This document shows positions 41,715 through 50,504 of a DNA stretch of 64,000 nucleotides, piece after piece. Below the pieces are notes generated by a model. That model saw nothing but the letters and a program-made list of their open reading frames with translations, did not search any database and was not told the origin of the DNA. The position numbers and the translations under genes were made by a program. Numbering within the stretch: the first letter of the stretch is position 1; each line of letters begins with the position of its first letter. The DNA comes from Citreimonas salinaria (GTDB lineage: Bacteria > Pseudomonadota > Alphaproteobacteria > Rhodobacterales > Rhodobacteraceae), in contig NZ_FNPF01000004.1 in assembly GCF_900107235.1 (NCBI RefSeq), forward strand, positions 62,001 to 126,000, given 5' to 3'.

Positions 41715-42639
41715 GGATCGGCTCCAGGTGCTGTTCCAGCGCCTCGCGCAGGTGTTCGTGCTGCCGGGGCAGGCGCAGCGCCTCGCCCAGATGCGCGGTA
41801 TCCTCGTCGCGGTCGAAGCCGGGCTCGTTCGTGGCCACCTCGAACAGCACGCCGCCAGGCGTCTGGAAGTAGATCGCCCAGAAATAGTCTCGGTCGATCA
41901 CCGGCGTCACTTGGTAGCCCGTGTCCATCAGCGCCTTGCGCACCTCCAGCTGTTTCTCGCGGTTGTCCACGCTGAAGGCCACGTGGTGCACGCTGCCCGC
42001 GCCCTGGCTGCCCGCGGGCGCGTCCACCTCGCTGATGTCGATCACCTGCGCGGCGTTCCCGTTCGGCACGCGGAACCGGGTGACGTTGCCTTGCGAATCC
42101 TCGCGTTCGTAGCCCATGAAGCCCAGCAGTTCCGCCGTGCCCGCCGCGCCCCGCGCGTTCAGCCGCATGTCGGTCGAGTGAAAGCCGCGAATCGCGGCCT
42201 CCTCCGGAACGCCGTTTCCGGTCCAGCCGGGCCGGTCGTCGTCCGTCTCCACCAGCGCGAAGCCGTCCCCATCGGGGCCGCGAAAGGCCAGAAAGTTCTC
42301 GCCAAAGCGGGTGCCTGTCTCGATTCCCGGCACTTCGAAGGTCGCCAGCCGCGCCTGCCAGTATGGCAGGGCGCCCTTAGGCACGATGAACGCGGTGGTC
42401 GACACCTCGCCCGCTCCCGACCGGCCGCGGCGCGCGCCGGTGAACGGGAAGTAGGTCATGACGGTGCCGGGCGTGCCCTGCTCGTCGCCGTAATAGAGGT
42501 GATAGACGTCGGGCGCGTCGAAGTTGACGGTCTTCTTGACCCGCCGCATCCCGAGCGTTTTCGTGAAGAAGTCGTTGTTGCCCTGCGCCCCGCTCGCGAT
42601 CGAGGTCACGTGGTGCAGGCCGTTGATCTGTTTCAGCAT
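41707..42639 (-). CDS. VOC-family ring-cleaving dioxygenase (MhqO-like)
   Basis: 310-residue protein with two vicinal-oxygen-chelate modules. Metal-ligand candidates are H in GLHHVTSIAS, H in SVHHVAFSVDN and E in GVLFEVATNEPG, as in extradiol dioxygenases and MhqO. AGGAG lies before the ATG at 42639. It is first in the leftward pair with the MhqD-like hydrolase. An 18-base near palindrome lies directly upstream and is a likely operator for a quinone-sensing regulator. Confidence 0.88.
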   Translation of the reverse strand: MLKQINGLHHVTSIASGAQGNNDFFTKTLGMRRVKKTVNFDAPDVYHLYYGDEQGTPGTVMTYFPFTGARRGRSGAGEVSTTAFIVPKGALPYWQARLATFEVPGIETGTRFGENFLAFRGPDGDGFALVETDDDRPGWTGNGVPEEAAIRGFHSTDMRLNARGAAGTAELLGFMGYEREDSQGNVTRFRVPNGNAAQVIDISEVDAPAGSQGAGSVHHVAFSVDNREKQLEVRKALMDTGYQVTPVIDRDYFWAIYFQTPGGVLFEVATNEPGFDRDEDTAHLGEALRLPRQHEHLREALEQHLEPIHD

Positions 42640-42650
42640 GGCGCGTCTCC

Positions 42651-42668
42651 TATCCGTTGCAATGGATA
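42651..42668. promoter_or_regulatory. Near-perfect palindrome upstream of the mhqO-like gene
   Basis: TATCCGTTGCAATGGATA (42651-42668) is symmetric except at two mirrored positions. It ends 12 bases before the start codon at 42639, next to the Shine-Dalgarno site, so a dimeric repressor (MarR, TetR or similar) could block transcription or ribosome loading. The regulator gene is not adjacent. Confidence 0.6.
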
Positions 42669-42837
42669 TAGAGCGCGCGCTGACGCAGAGAAACTGGTGC
42701 CCGCGCGCGGAATTGGTGCGCGCGTGCACAACTTCTCGGAGGCCGCCGCGCGGGCAAGGGTTACCAAGTCGTGAATCCGTCTCTGTAACCCATTGATTTC
42801 TCGTGCCCGCGGCCGTGTCCCATCGTGGGACACCCGA

Positions 42838-43560
42838 TCAGGCGAAGAACTGCGCCCCGTTGGCCGAGATCGTCGACCCATTGATGAAGCCCGCATCGTC
42901 CGAGGCCAGGAAGGCCACGCAGCGGGCGATCTCCTCGGGCTCGCCCAGCCGCCCGGCCGGGATCTGGGCGATGATCGACTCGCGGACCTTCTCGGGCACC
43001 GCCATGACCATCTCGGTCGCGATGTAGCCCGGACAGATCGCGTTCGCCGTGATCCCCGCGCGCGCGCCCTCCTGGGCCAGGCTGCGCACGATGCCCAGAT
43101 CGCCCGCCTTCGTCGCGGCATAATTGACCTGCGCGAACTGCCCCTTCTGCCCGTTGATCGACGAGATCACGATGACCCGCCCGAACTTCCGCTCGCGCAT
43201 GCCCGGCCAGATCGGGTGAATCGTGTTGAAGACGCCCGTCAGGTTGGTGTCGATCACCTCTTTCCACTGCTCGGGCGTCATCTTGTGGAACGGCGCGTCG
43301 CGGGTGATGCCCGCGTTGGCGACGACAACCTCGATCGGCCCCAGATCCGCCTCGACCTTGGCGATCCCCTCTTTCGAGGCGTCGTAATCGGCCACGTTCC
43401 ACTTGTAGGTCTTGATCCCGGTCTCTTCGGTGAATGCGGCGGCTTTTTCGTCGTTGCCGGCATAGGTCGCCGCGATCTGGTAGCCGTCCTCCTTCAGCCG
43501 CCTGGAAATCGCTTCGCCGATACCGCGGCTGCCGCCGGTGACAAGTGCAACACGTGCCAT
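42838..43560 (-). CDS. phaB: Acetoacetyl-CoA reductase
   Basis: Reduces acetoacetyl-CoA to 3-hydroxybutyryl-CoA for polyhydroxybutyrate. The 240-residue short-chain dehydrogenase has the NADP loop VTGGSRGIGEAISRRL, NAGITRD, the catalytic segment VISSINGQKGQFAQVNYAATKAG with Ser, Tyr and Lys, and the C-terminal NGSTISANGAQFF. A strong AGGAGGA precedes the ATG. phaA lies upstream on the same strand, but a terminator between them suggests its own promoter for phaB. Confidence 0.95.
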   Translation of the reverse strand: MARVALVTGGSRGIGEAISRRLKEDGYQIAATYAGNDEKAAAFTEETGIKTYKWNVADYDASKEGIAKVEADLGPIEVVVANAGITRDAPFHKMTPEQWKEVIDTNLTGVFNTIHPIWPGMRERKFGRVIVISSINGQKGQFAQVNYAATKAGDLGIVRSLAQEGARAGITANAICPGYIATEMVMAVPEKVRESIIAQIPAGRLGEPEEIARCVAFLASDDAGFINGSTISANGAQFFA

Positions 43561-43653
43561 GTACTGTTCCTCCTCAGGTCATTGAAAACATTGCTAACGG
43601 TATTGCGTGTGTGGCGCAACAATGTTGCGCTGCAGCATTTGCGCGAGGCAAGG

Positions 43654-43677
43654 AAAAAGGGCGCCGAAGCGCCCTTT
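43654..43677 (-). terminator. Terminator behind phaA
   Basis: AAAGGGCGC and GCGCCCTTT form a perfect stem around CGAA (43656-43677). Read leftward it ends in a run of T. It lies 22 bases after the phaA stop and before the phaB start. Confidence 0.8.
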
Positions 43678-43699
43678 CATGCCGTGCAGTGCGATTGGG

Positions 43700-44875
43700 T
43701 TACGGGCGCTCCACGCAGAGCGCGACGCCCATCCCGCCGCCGATGCAAAGGGTGGCAAGGCCCTTTTTCGCGCCGCGGCGCTTCATTTCGAACAGCAAGG
43801 TGTTGAGAATCCGCGCGCCGGATGCGCCGATCGGATGGCCGATGGCGATGGCGCCGCCGTTCACGTTCACGATGGACGGATCCCAGCCCATGTCCTTGTT
43901 GACCGCGCAGGCCTGCGCGGCGAAGGCCTCGTTCGCCTCGACGAGGTCGAGATCCTCGACCTTCCAGCCAGCCTTTTCCAAAGCCTTGCGCGAGGCGTGG
44001 ATCGGGCCGACGCCCATGATCGCCGGGTCGAGGCCCGCAGTCGCGTAGGAAGCGATGCGCGCGAGCGGCTCGATGCCGCGCTTCTCGGCCTCTTCGGCGG
44101 ACATCAGCAGGGCGCCGGCGGCGCCGTCGTTGAGGCCGCTGGCGTTGGCGGCGGTCACGCTGCCGTCCTTGGCGAAGGCGGGGCGCAGTTTCTGCATGCC
44201 CTCAATGGTGGCGCCGTGACGGATGTATTCGTCCTTGTCGACGGTGATGTCGCCCTTGCGGGTCTTGACGACGAAGGGAACGATCTCGTCGTCGAAGCGG
44301 CCGGCCGTCTGCGCGGCCTCGGCCTTGTTCTGCGAGGCCAGCGCGAACTCGTCCTGCTGATCGCGGCTGATCTGCCATTGCTGGGCCACGTTCTCGGCGG
44401 TGTTGCCCATGTGGTAGCCGTTGAAGGCGTCCCACAACCCGTCGCGGATCATCGTGTCGATATATGTGACGTCGCCCATCTTGTGGCCGGCACGCAGATG
44501 CGCGGCGTGGGGCGACAGGGTCATGCTTTCCTGGCCGCCGGCGCAGACGATCTGCGCGTCGCCCAGCATGATGTGCTGCGCACCCAGTGCCACGGCCCGC
44601 AGGCCCGAGCCGCAGACCTGGTTGATGCCCCAGGCGGCCGATTCCTTGGGCAGGCCGGCGTTGATATGCGCCTGGCGCGCGGGGTTCTGGCCCTGTGCGG
44701 CGGTCAGCACCTGGCCCAGAATCGTCTCGGAAACGTCCGCCTTGTCGATGCCGGCGCGGGCGACCAGCTCTTCGAGCACGGCGGCGCCGAGGTCATGGGC
44801 GGGGGTGGTCGCGAAGGCGCCCCCGAAACTGCCCACGGCGGTCCGTGCGGCGCTTGCGATTACCACGTTCGTCAT
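43700..44875 (-). CDS. phaA: Acetyl-CoA acetyltransferase (beta-ketothiolase)
   Basis: Condenses two acetyl-CoA to acetoacetyl-CoA. The 391-residue thiolase has the acyl cysteine in [15 protein letters not shown] near residue 88, the histidine in [19 protein letters not shown] and the second cysteine in [17 protein letters not shown] precedes the ATG. Together with phaB it supplies hydroxybutyryl-CoA; the polymerase gene phaC is not in the window. The gene order is phaA then phaB, both leftward. Confidence 0.96.
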   Translation of the reverse strand: MTNVVIASAARTAVGSFGGAFATTPAHDLGAAVLEELVARAGIDKADVSETILGQVLTAAQGQNPARQAHINAGLPKESAAWGINQVCGSGLRAVALGAQHIMLGDAQIVCAGGQESMTLSPHAAHLRAGHKMGDVTYIDTMIRDGLWDAFNGYHMGNTAENVAQQWQISRDQQDEFALASQNKAEAAQTAGRFDDEIVPFVVKTRKGDITVDKDEYIRHGATIEGMQKLRPAFAKDGSVTAANASGLNDGAAGALLMSAEEAEKRGIEPLARIASYATAGLDPAIMGVGPIHASRKALEKAGWKVEDLDLVEANEAFAAQACAVNKDMGWDPSIVNVNGGAIAIGHPIGASGARILNTLLFEMKRRGAKKGLATLCIGGGMGVALCVERP

Positions 44876-44998
44876 GCTGATCCCTCCAACGGTCGAGACA
44901 CTTTGGTCGGCCTCGCCAGCAGGCGCAAGCGGCCGTCTCGGCCCGTGGGGTATCGCAGGCCGTGCCGACGCGACAAGAGGCGATGTGTCTCACCGTTC

Positions 44999-45835
44999 TC
45001 AGGCGGTCTGAAGGGCCTCCGATTCCCGCCATGGCGGCGTCACCCTGGGCGCGCCGTAGTGGAAGCCCTGAAGACAGGTCAGCCCCAGTTCCCGCAACAC
45101 GATCGCATCCTCATGGCTTTCCACCGATTCGGCGACGGTGAACATGTCGAACTGGTCGGCGATGGAGACGATCGCCGCCACGAGAACCTGATTGTCGGGA
45201 TCCCGGGCGATGTCGCGGGTAAATTGTCCGTCGATCTTCAACAGATCAAAGTAGAAGTCCTTGAAATGCCGCAGCGCGGTGTAGCCCGAGCCGAAATCGT
45301 CCATCGCGAAGGACACGCCCCGGCATTGCGTGGCGTTCATGAAGTCGATCAGAAGTTCCGGCACGATGATGGCCGAATGCTCGGTCACCTCGAGGATCAG
45401 CCGCTCCCCCACGGTCGGGTCGGCGTCCAGCCCCTGCTCCAGCGTCTCACGCCACTTCGAATAGCCGATCGACCGCGCCGACATGTTGATCGAAAGGCGC
45501 AGCGAGGGTTCGCGTCGCAGCTCGGACAATCCCTTTTGCAGCGCGATGCAGTCCAGTTGCCGGCCCAGTTCGGTGGTTTCGACCTCGTGAATGAAGTCGC
45601 GGGCCGGAATCACGCGGCCCGTTTCGTCCAGCACGCGCACTAGGCCTTCGTAGAAGGCGACCTTGTCCGGCGCCTGCGCCTGGACCACCGGCTGGAAGGC
45701 AAGCAGGACTTCGCGATACTCGATGGCGCGGCGCACCATGGCAAGGACGCCGGCATCCCGCCGGCTGACCGCGTAGTCGAGCGCGCTGTTCATTTCGGCC
45801 GGCACGTCCGCGCTGTGCATCAAAGAAACTCCCAT
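44999..45835 (-). CDS. EAL-domain cyclic-di-GMP phosphodiesterase
   Basis: 278-residue single-domain EAL protein that would cleave c-di-GMP to pGpG and favour motility. The catalytic set is kept: E in FYEGLVRV, N in SINMSARS, E in ILEVTEHS, the DD of MDDFGSGYTAL, K in LLKIDGQF, E in VAESVESHED and Q in CLQGFHYG. No sensor or membrane part is present. The start could be 45835 or 45820. A TTAA-N7-TTAA site lies just upstream (45873-45887). Confidence 0.9.
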   Translation of the reverse strand: MGVSLMHSADVPAEMNSALDYAVSRRDAGVLAMVRRAIEYREVLLAFQPVVQAQAPDKVAFYEGLVRVLDETGRVIPARDFIHEVETTELGRQLDCIALQKGLSELRREPSLRLSINMSARSIGYSKWRETLEQGLDADPTVGERLILEVTEHSAIIVPELLIDFMNATQCRGVSFAMDDFGSGYTALRHFKDFYFDLLKIDGQFTRDIARDPDNQVLVAAIVSIADQFDMFTVAESVESHEDAIVLRELGLTCLQGFHYGAPRVTPPWRESEALQTA

Positions 45836-45870
45836 ACTTTCACCGTCACTGCGCGACAGTGCCATGCCCG

Positions 45871-45889
45871 GCTTAATGCGCGATTAAGC
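45871..45889. promoter_or_regulatory. CtrA-type site (TTAA-N7-TTAA) between the EAL gene and rpsD
   Basis: The palindrome GCTTAAT-GCGCG-ATTAAGC contains TTAA (45873-45876), seven bases, TTAA (45884-45887). This is the consensus of the alphaproteobacterial regulator CtrA. It lies about 36 bases before the EAL gene start on the leftward strand. Whether rpsD is also affected is unclear. Confidence 0.6.
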
Positions 45890-46086
45890 GCAGCGGGTCT
45901 GGCGGCAACTGCCCGCGCGCACTTGACTCGGGCAGGCTGCCGGGGCAAACGCCGCGCACTGGTGTTGGTGGCCCCCGCAAGGGGAAGCCTGTCAGTCCGG
46001 GTCGCCGGTTCTCCGGTCCGGGCAGAGGACAACGCCCTTCAACTCATGGTCGCCCCGCGCGGCCGCATCACGAAGGAGATCAGACG

Positions 46087-46707
46087 GTGACCAAACGCAC
46101 CTCTGCCAAGTACAAGATCGACCGCCGCATGGGCGAGAACATCTGGGGCCGCCCCAAGTCGCCGGTCAACCGCCGCGAATACGGCCCCGGCCAGCACGGC
46201 CAGCGCCGCAAGGGCAAGCTGTCCGACTTCGGCATCCAGCTGCGCGCCAAGCAGAAGCTGAAGGGCCATTACGGCGACCTGACCGAAAAGCAGTTCCGCC
46301 GCATCTTCGCCGAGGCTGAGCGTGTGCGTGGCGATACCGGCGAGATCCTCATCGGTCTGCTCGAGAGCCGGCTTGACGCGGTGGTCTACCGCGCGAAGTT
46401 CGTCGCCACGATCTTCGCCGCGCGCCAGTTCGTGAACCACGGCCACATCCTGGTGAACGGCCAGCGCGTCAACATTCCGTCCTACCGCGTCAAGGAAGGC
46501 GACGTCATCGAAGTGCGCGAGAAGTCCAAGCAGATCGCCGCGGTGCTCGAGGCGACGCAACTGGCCGAGCGTGACGTGCCCGATTACCTCGAGGTCGACC
46601 ACAACAAGATGACCGCGACCTTCACCCGCACCCCCGCGCTTTCGGACGTGCCCTACGCGGTGGTGATGGAACCGAACCTGGTCATCGAATTCTACGCCCA
46701 AAACTGA
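46087..46707 (+). CDS. rpsD: Small ribosomal subunit protein uS4
   Basis: Primary 16S rRNA-binding protein of the small subunit. The 206-residue product starts at a GTG ([21 protein letters not shown]) behind AAGGAG, and carries the S4 RNA-binding domain [23 protein letters not shown] and [21 protein letters not shown]. It is a single-gene unit here, as in related genomes. A TTGACT at 45923 may be a -35 element. A terminator follows. Confidence 0.97.
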   Translation: MTKRTSAKYKIDRRMGENIWGRPKSPVNRREYGPGQHGQRRKGKLSDFGIQLRAKQKLKGHYGDLTEKQFRRIFAEAERVRGDTGEILIGLLESRLDAVVYRAKFVATIFAARQFVNHGHILVNGQRVNIPSYRVKEGDVIEVREKSKQIAAVLEATQLAERDVPDYLEVDHNKMTATFTRTPALSDVPYAVVMEPNLVIEFYAQN

Positions 46708-46742
46708 TCCGGTCGCAGAAAGACCCGAAAGAAACGAGAAAG

Positions 46743-46768
46743 GGCCGTCCCGCCGGGGCGGCCTTTTT
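46743..46768 (+). terminator. Rho-independent terminator of rpsD
   Basis: GGCCGTCCC and GGGGCGGCC (one G-T pair) enclose GCC and are followed by TTTTT. Confidence 0.85.
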
Positions 46769-46824
46769 CATGGCCGGTGGCGCACGAATGGCGGGTTCTC
46801 ATCACGAATCTCGGCCGCAAAAAG

Positions 46825-46854
46825 AAAAAGGCCGCGCCCGAAACGGATGCGGCC
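46825..46854 (-). terminator. Terminator of the DUF1127 gene
   Basis: Read leftward, GGCCGC and GCGGCC form a stem around ATCCGTTTCGGGC and are followed by TTTTTCTTTTT. It lies 40 bases after the stop of the DUF1127 gene. Confidence 0.75.
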
Positions 46855-46894
46855 CTAGCGACGGCGCCACCGGCGCCGCGATCGGATCCTTGGA

Positions 46895-47113
46895 TCAGAC
46901 GTAGTACATGTCGCGGAACACGTGGCGCGCAATGTCTTCGCGCTTCAGACCGATGCGCGCCAGTTCGGCGTCGCTCATCGCGTTCAGGCGCTCGGCTTCG
47001 CGCATGCGCGAGTTGGACTCGGCGATCGCGGTCAAGAAGCTCAGGATCCTGTTGCCGAGACCGTGGAAGAAGCCGGCGGCGGAATGCGGTGCGGTGGTCG
47101 TAATGTGGGCCAT
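46895..47113 (-). CDS. DUF1127 small protein
   Basis: 72-residue protein with the conserved C-terminal DUF1127 motif EAERLNAMSDAELARIGLKREDI followed by RHVFRDM. Small proteins of this family in alphaproteobacteria bind RNA or affect phosphate and carbon adaptation in some species; here no function can be fixed. AAGGA lies before the ATG at 47113, so the longer in-frame start at 47230 is rejected. The N-terminus is Thr/Ser-rich with a hydrophobic patch. Confidence 0.85.
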   Translation of the reverse strand: MAHITTTAPHSAAGFFHGLGNRILSFLTAIAESNSRMREAERLNAMSDAELARIGLKREDIARHVFRDMYYV

Positions 47114-47312
47114 GGTGCTGTCCTTGCTCTGTCTGCGTTGACGGACAGATATGCCGCAGTGCAGCGAAGCAGTAGGCCCATGCCCGAATACCCGCCTTTC
47201 GTCAGACGCATGGCGCCCGAACGGGCGCAAGCGTGGCGGTCAGGAGGCTTGCGCGGCCCGGTGCAGGCGCCGGACCTCGCTCGAAGCCAATCAGGATCGG
47301 GAATCGATGCCC

Positions 47313-48338
47313 CTAGCGCCGTTTCAGCGTGTCGCCGTAGGTGATCCGCGGGGTCAGCTCGACCACCTTTTCGATCGGGCTGTCGGGCTCTTCCACGCGC
47401 TGGGCGATGATCTGCGCCGCCTTGGTGCCGATCTCGGTCCGGCAGGCATCCATGGTGGCAATGGCGCGGGGAAGGCCGTCCAGCAATTCGACGCCGTTGA
47501 ACCCCGCGAGGCCGATCCGGCCGGGGATGTCGATGCCTTGGTCCAGCAGTTCCAGAAGGCCACCGGCGGCGATCATGTCGTTGGAATAATACAGGAAGTC
47601 CAGCTCGGGCTCGCGTTTCAACATGGCGCGCGTCATCTCGCGCCCCTTGGCCAGCGCAGAACCGCCCGAGTAGAATTCCTGGTCGATCACCTCGACGCCC
47701 TCCTTGGCCAGCGCCTCGGTAAAACCCTCGAAGCGTTTGCGGGCGCGGTGGTCCAGCGGCATCTTCGTGCCCATGAAGCCGATGTTTCGGTAGCCCTGCT
47801 TGAGGATCGCGCGCGCCATCTCGCGCCCGGCGCGGCGATGGCTGATGCCCACCGCGCAGTCGATCGGCGTGCCGTCGGTGTCCATGATCTCGACCACCGG
47901 AATGCCGCTGGAGCGCAGCATCGCCTTGGACGCGTCGGAGTGTTCGAGCCCCGCGATGATGACGCCGGACGGGCGCCAGGACAGCATCTCGTACAGCACC
48001 CGCTCTTCCTTTTCCGGAAGGTAATCGGTGACGCCGACGACGGGCTGCAGGTCGGTCTGTTCCAGCACCGACGAGATGCCCGACATGACCTCGGGGAAGA
48101 CCATGTTGCGCAGGCTGGGTATGACGACCGCCACCAGATTCACCCGCTGGCTTGCCAGCGCGCCGGCGATCTTGTTGGGCACGTAGCCGAGCGCCTTCGC
48201 CGCCTCGAGCACCTTCTCGCGCGTGGCGTCGCTGACATCGCCGCGATTGCGCAGCACGCGCGACACCGTCATCTCGGACACGCCGGACGCCTCGGAAACG
48301 TCGCGCAGGGTCAGCGGGCGGGGTTCATCAATGGACAA
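47313..48338 (-). CDS. LacI-family transcriptional regulator
   Basis: 341-residue sugar-responsive repressor type: an N-terminal helix-turn-helix, TLRDVSEASGVSEMTVSRVL, the hinge helix region VPNKIAGALASQR and a periplasmic-binding-like effector domain (VNLVAVVIPSLRN to GLAGFNGVELL). It resembles the GntR (gluconate) type by its size and effector pattern, but the ligand is not known and no sugar operon is adjacent. The start is a TTG at 48338 behind AAAGGA. It lies next to the tRNA-Arg that is the attachment site of the element. Confidence 0.9.
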   Translation of the reverse strand: MSIDEPRPLTLRDVSEASGVSEMTVSRVLRNRGDVSDATREKVLEAAKALGYVPNKIAGALASQRVNLVAVVIPSLRNMVFPEVMSGISSVLEQTDLQPVVGVTDYLPEKEERVLYEMLSWRPSGVIIAGLEHSDASKAMLRSSGIPVVEIMDTDGTPIDCAVGISHRRAGREMARAILKQGYRNIGFMGTKMPLDHRARKRFEGFTEALAKEGVEVIDQEFYSGGSALAKGREMTRAMLKREPELDFLYYSNDMIAAGGLLELLDQGIDIPGRIGLAGFNGVELLDGLPRAIATMDACRTEIGTKAAQIIAQRVEEPDSPIEKVVELTPRITYGDTLKRR

Positions 48339-48465
48339 CCGGGCATTCCTTTCTGGTTTGCGGCGATGTTATCGCAATCGACGGGACGCTCAAGCACGGC
48401 GCAGCGTCCGTTCCGCACGTGCAAGGGTGACAAGACCTTGCCGTCGCGCTAAGGACCGATCCAGT

Positions 48466-48542
48466 GGTCCCGTGGCTCAACTGGATAGAGCAGCCCCCTC
48501 CTAAGGGGCAGGTTGCAGGTTCGAATCCTGCCGGGATCGCCA
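48466..48542 (+). tRNA. tRNA-Arg (anticodon CCT)
   Basis: The acceptor stem GGTCCCG pairs with CGGGATC, followed by the discriminator G and an encoded CCA. The D arm has GCTC..GAGC, the anticodon stem GCCCC/GGGGC encloses loop CTCCTAA (anticodon CCT, reading AGG), and the T arm GCAGG-TTCGAAT-CCTGC is normal. It is the last host gene before the integrated element. Integrases of this type commonly use the 3' half of a tRNA. Confidence 0.95.
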
Positions 48543-48549
48543 ATGCTCC
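48520..48549. other. Probable left attachment site (attL core in the tRNA 3' end)
   Basis: The T arm and acceptor end of tRNA-Arg (for example TTCGAATCCTGCCGGGATC) meet the first integrase codons with only eight bases between. This is the usual layout for integration by a tyrosine recombinase that restores the tRNA. A second copy, needed to prove the core, is not in the window. Confidence 0.5.
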
Positions 48550-48550
48550 A

Positions 48551-49660
48551 TTATTTCCCTTTCTTTTCATGCTGTTGCATGGTGGTTTTGCCCAACCAAT
48601 CGGATAGGTTGGACACATTCTGCGAGCCGTGGGCGAGCTTCATGCCCGCGGCCGCCAGTCTCCGACGCTGCGCCGCCTGCACGTACCGCAGAGCCTCGCG
48701 GGTGCTGCGGTGGGCGAGGAAGGCCATGATCTGGAGCTCGTTTGCACCCTTCTCGGCCAGGATCGTCGCGCCGCGCTTCCGAAGGCCGTGCGCGCGGCAC
48801 TTGGCGGGAAGGCCGGCTGCCGTGCACTGGTCCGCAAACCAGTTGCCGAAGCTCTCCGGGGTGTAGGGCTTGCCGTCGCTGTGGGTCAGAAAGAGGCTCG
48901 ACCCATGCGGTAGCTGGACGATCTCCGCGACCAATTCCGCCATGTAGATCAGCGGCAATTCTGTCTCTTGGCCCGTCTTGCCGCGCCGGTAGTAGATGTG
49001 ATCGCCCTTGATGTTGTGCCGGCCCATGGCGCAAGCGTCCTGGCGGGCGGCTCCCGTCGCCAGCATCAGCTCGAACGCCAGCCGGGGCTTGGAACCAGTG
49101 GGATGCGCGTCCCGGAACTTCTGCACCTCGTCGTCGGTCCAGGTGTGGAAGCCGCCCTTGCGGGTTTTGTGCGGCTCCACCCCGCCCGTCGGGTTCGGGA
49201 CGTTGTAGCCCAGCTTCTTCGCAGCGTAGTCGAAGATCTCCGAGATCTCCTTCAGCAGCCGATTGGCGGCGTCCGGCCCGCCCTTGCGGTCCATCAGGTT
49301 CTCTAGGTGGCGCGCTTCGAAGCTCGACAGACGGGCGGCGCCGATTAGTGAACGTATCCAGTCTAGGCGCTTGCCCTTGGCGTAGCGGGTTGAGGCGGAG
49401 AGGTCCTCCCGCCACTTCCGGCTGCCCTTCATGTGCGTGATGACGTGGTCGAAGGTGCCCCAATCGCCTGCGGTCTTTGGCGCTTCAGGAGCCGGGTTCA
49501 GCGCGGCCTCATAGGCGGCGCGAAACTCTGCGGAGCCGTAGCGGCCCGAAAGGTAGGTATCGATCTTGCGGCCCTTGATGCGCTTCCGGAGCCGCCAGTG
49601 CACTTTTCCGTGGCGGTCAACGTGGCGCGAGACGCCGGGGAAAGGGTTCTTGCGCGTCAC
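48551..49660 (-). CDS. Tyrosine recombinase (phage integrase)
   Basis: 369-residue site-specific recombinase. The N-terminal DNA-binding part is followed by a core with the catalytic residues: R in ATGAARQDACAM, the H-x-x-R box in AHGLRKRGATIL, H in MAFLAHRSTREAL and the nucleophile Y in RYVQAAQRR. The start is a GTG (GTGA) that overlaps the stop of the small upstream gene. It reads toward the tRNA-Arg attachment site. Confidence 0.94.
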   Translation of the reverse strand: MTRKNPFPGVSRHVDRHGKVHWRLRKRIKGRKIDTYLSGRYGSAEFRAAYEAALNPAPEAPKTAGDWGTFDHVITHMKGSRKWREDLSASTRYAKGKRLDWIRSLIGAARLSSFEARHLENLMDRKGGPDAANRLLKEISEIFDYAAKKLGYNVPNPTGGVEPHKTRKGGFHTWTDDEVQKFRDAHPTGSKPRLAFELMLATGAARQDACAMGRHNIKGDHIYYRRGKTGQETELPLIYMAELVAEIVQLPHGSSLFLTHSDGKPYTPESFGNWFADQCTAAGLPAKCRAHGLRKRGATILAEKGANELQIMAFLAHRSTREALRYVQAAQRRRLAAAGMKLAHGSQNVSNLSDWLGKTTMQQHEKKGK

Positions 49661-49848
49661 TTGGAGATCCCCAGCATCTTGTCGAGGTCAGCCCCGTCTT
49701 GGACCGCGGCAGCTTCGAGCGTGTAGACGATGATCTTGCCGGTCGCCGGTTCGATCTCCGCACGCGCCACCGGAAGACCTGCCGCCATCATGCCCTTGCA
49801 GGCGCGGGTGAGATCGACTTGCTTAAAGGCGGTGCGGCGCTTGTTCAT
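49657..49848 (-). CDS. Small hypothetical protein before the integrase
   Basis: 63-residue protein, MNKRRTAFKQVDLTRACKGM to the C-terminus DKMLGISK. Small proteins of this kind precede integrases in several alphaproteobacterial prophages and could be excisionase-like, but no HTH is evident. It overlaps the integrase start by four bases. Confidence 0.65.
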   Translation of the reverse strand: MNKRRTAFKQVDLTRACKGMMAAGLPVARAEIEPATGKIIVYTLEAAAVQDGADLDKMLGISK

Positions 49849-49920
49849 CTTCTGTCTCTTTGTCAGCTCGCCGTGGTGATAAGGTGCTCAGGTTTCACTC
49901 AGTTAAAAATTCGTTGCCGG

Positions 49921-50484
49921 TCAGGGGGCCGTCACCTCGACATCGAAGCGGATGATCGGCAGGGGGGAGAGCTTCGCGATCCGATGGGCGAGCAAGTCGT
50001 GGGCCAAAGCGATCCCGTAGAAATTGCCGCTCATGCCCATGATCCGCTCGCCATCCGCCAGATTGCGGAGTCGAGCCGCGCTCGCGCCTTCCTCGTCTTC
50101 GGGCAGCGCCACGAAGGTGAACTGCTCATCGCCAGATGCGCCCCTGACGTGGGCGCCCCTGATCCGCTCCATCTGCTCGGCGGATAGCTGATCGCCGGTG
50201 AAGACCGCCACGCCGTCCCAGCGCACCAGTTCGTCGATGACGGGCAACACCGCTAGGTTGGAAACAGACTCAGCGGTTTCGAGGGAAATGCCGCTCTGGG
50301 TAAACGCGCGCATCACGGTCATGCGGATCACGTCAGAAAGGTCGTACTTATTCCAGCCGTCCGTGCGACCCTTGATAACGTCACGCCGTCGCCAGTCCCG
50401 TTGCAGCGAAGTCGAGACGCCGGAAACGCGTGCGACTTCGCTCGGGGAGTATTCGTGCTCGATAGTCCTGACGGAATATTTCAT
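49921..50484 (-). CDS. MerR-like helix-turn-helix protein
   Basis: 187-residue protein with an N-terminal winged-helix of the MerR kind: EYSPSEVARVSGVSTSLQRD followed by WRRRDVIKGRTDGWNKYDL. The C-terminal two thirds is not recognised and lacks the usual coiled-coil plus metal site. It may be a phage regulator or an excisionase-type factor. AGGAGG lies before the ATG at 50484, which rules out a longer start. A CCGTG-8-CACGG dyad lies upstream. Confidence 0.7.
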   Translation of the reverse strand: MKYSVRTIEHEYSPSEVARVSGVSTSLQRDWRRRDVIKGRTDGWNKYDLSDVIRMTVMRAFTQSGISLETAESVSNLAVLPVIDELVRWDGVAVFTGDQLSAEQMERIRGAHVRGASGDEQFTFVALPEDEEGASAARLRNLADGERIMGMSGNFYGIALAHDLLAHRIAKLSPLPIIRFDVEVTAP

Positions 50485-50504
50485 CGCTTTCGCCTCCTGC
50501 CTTA

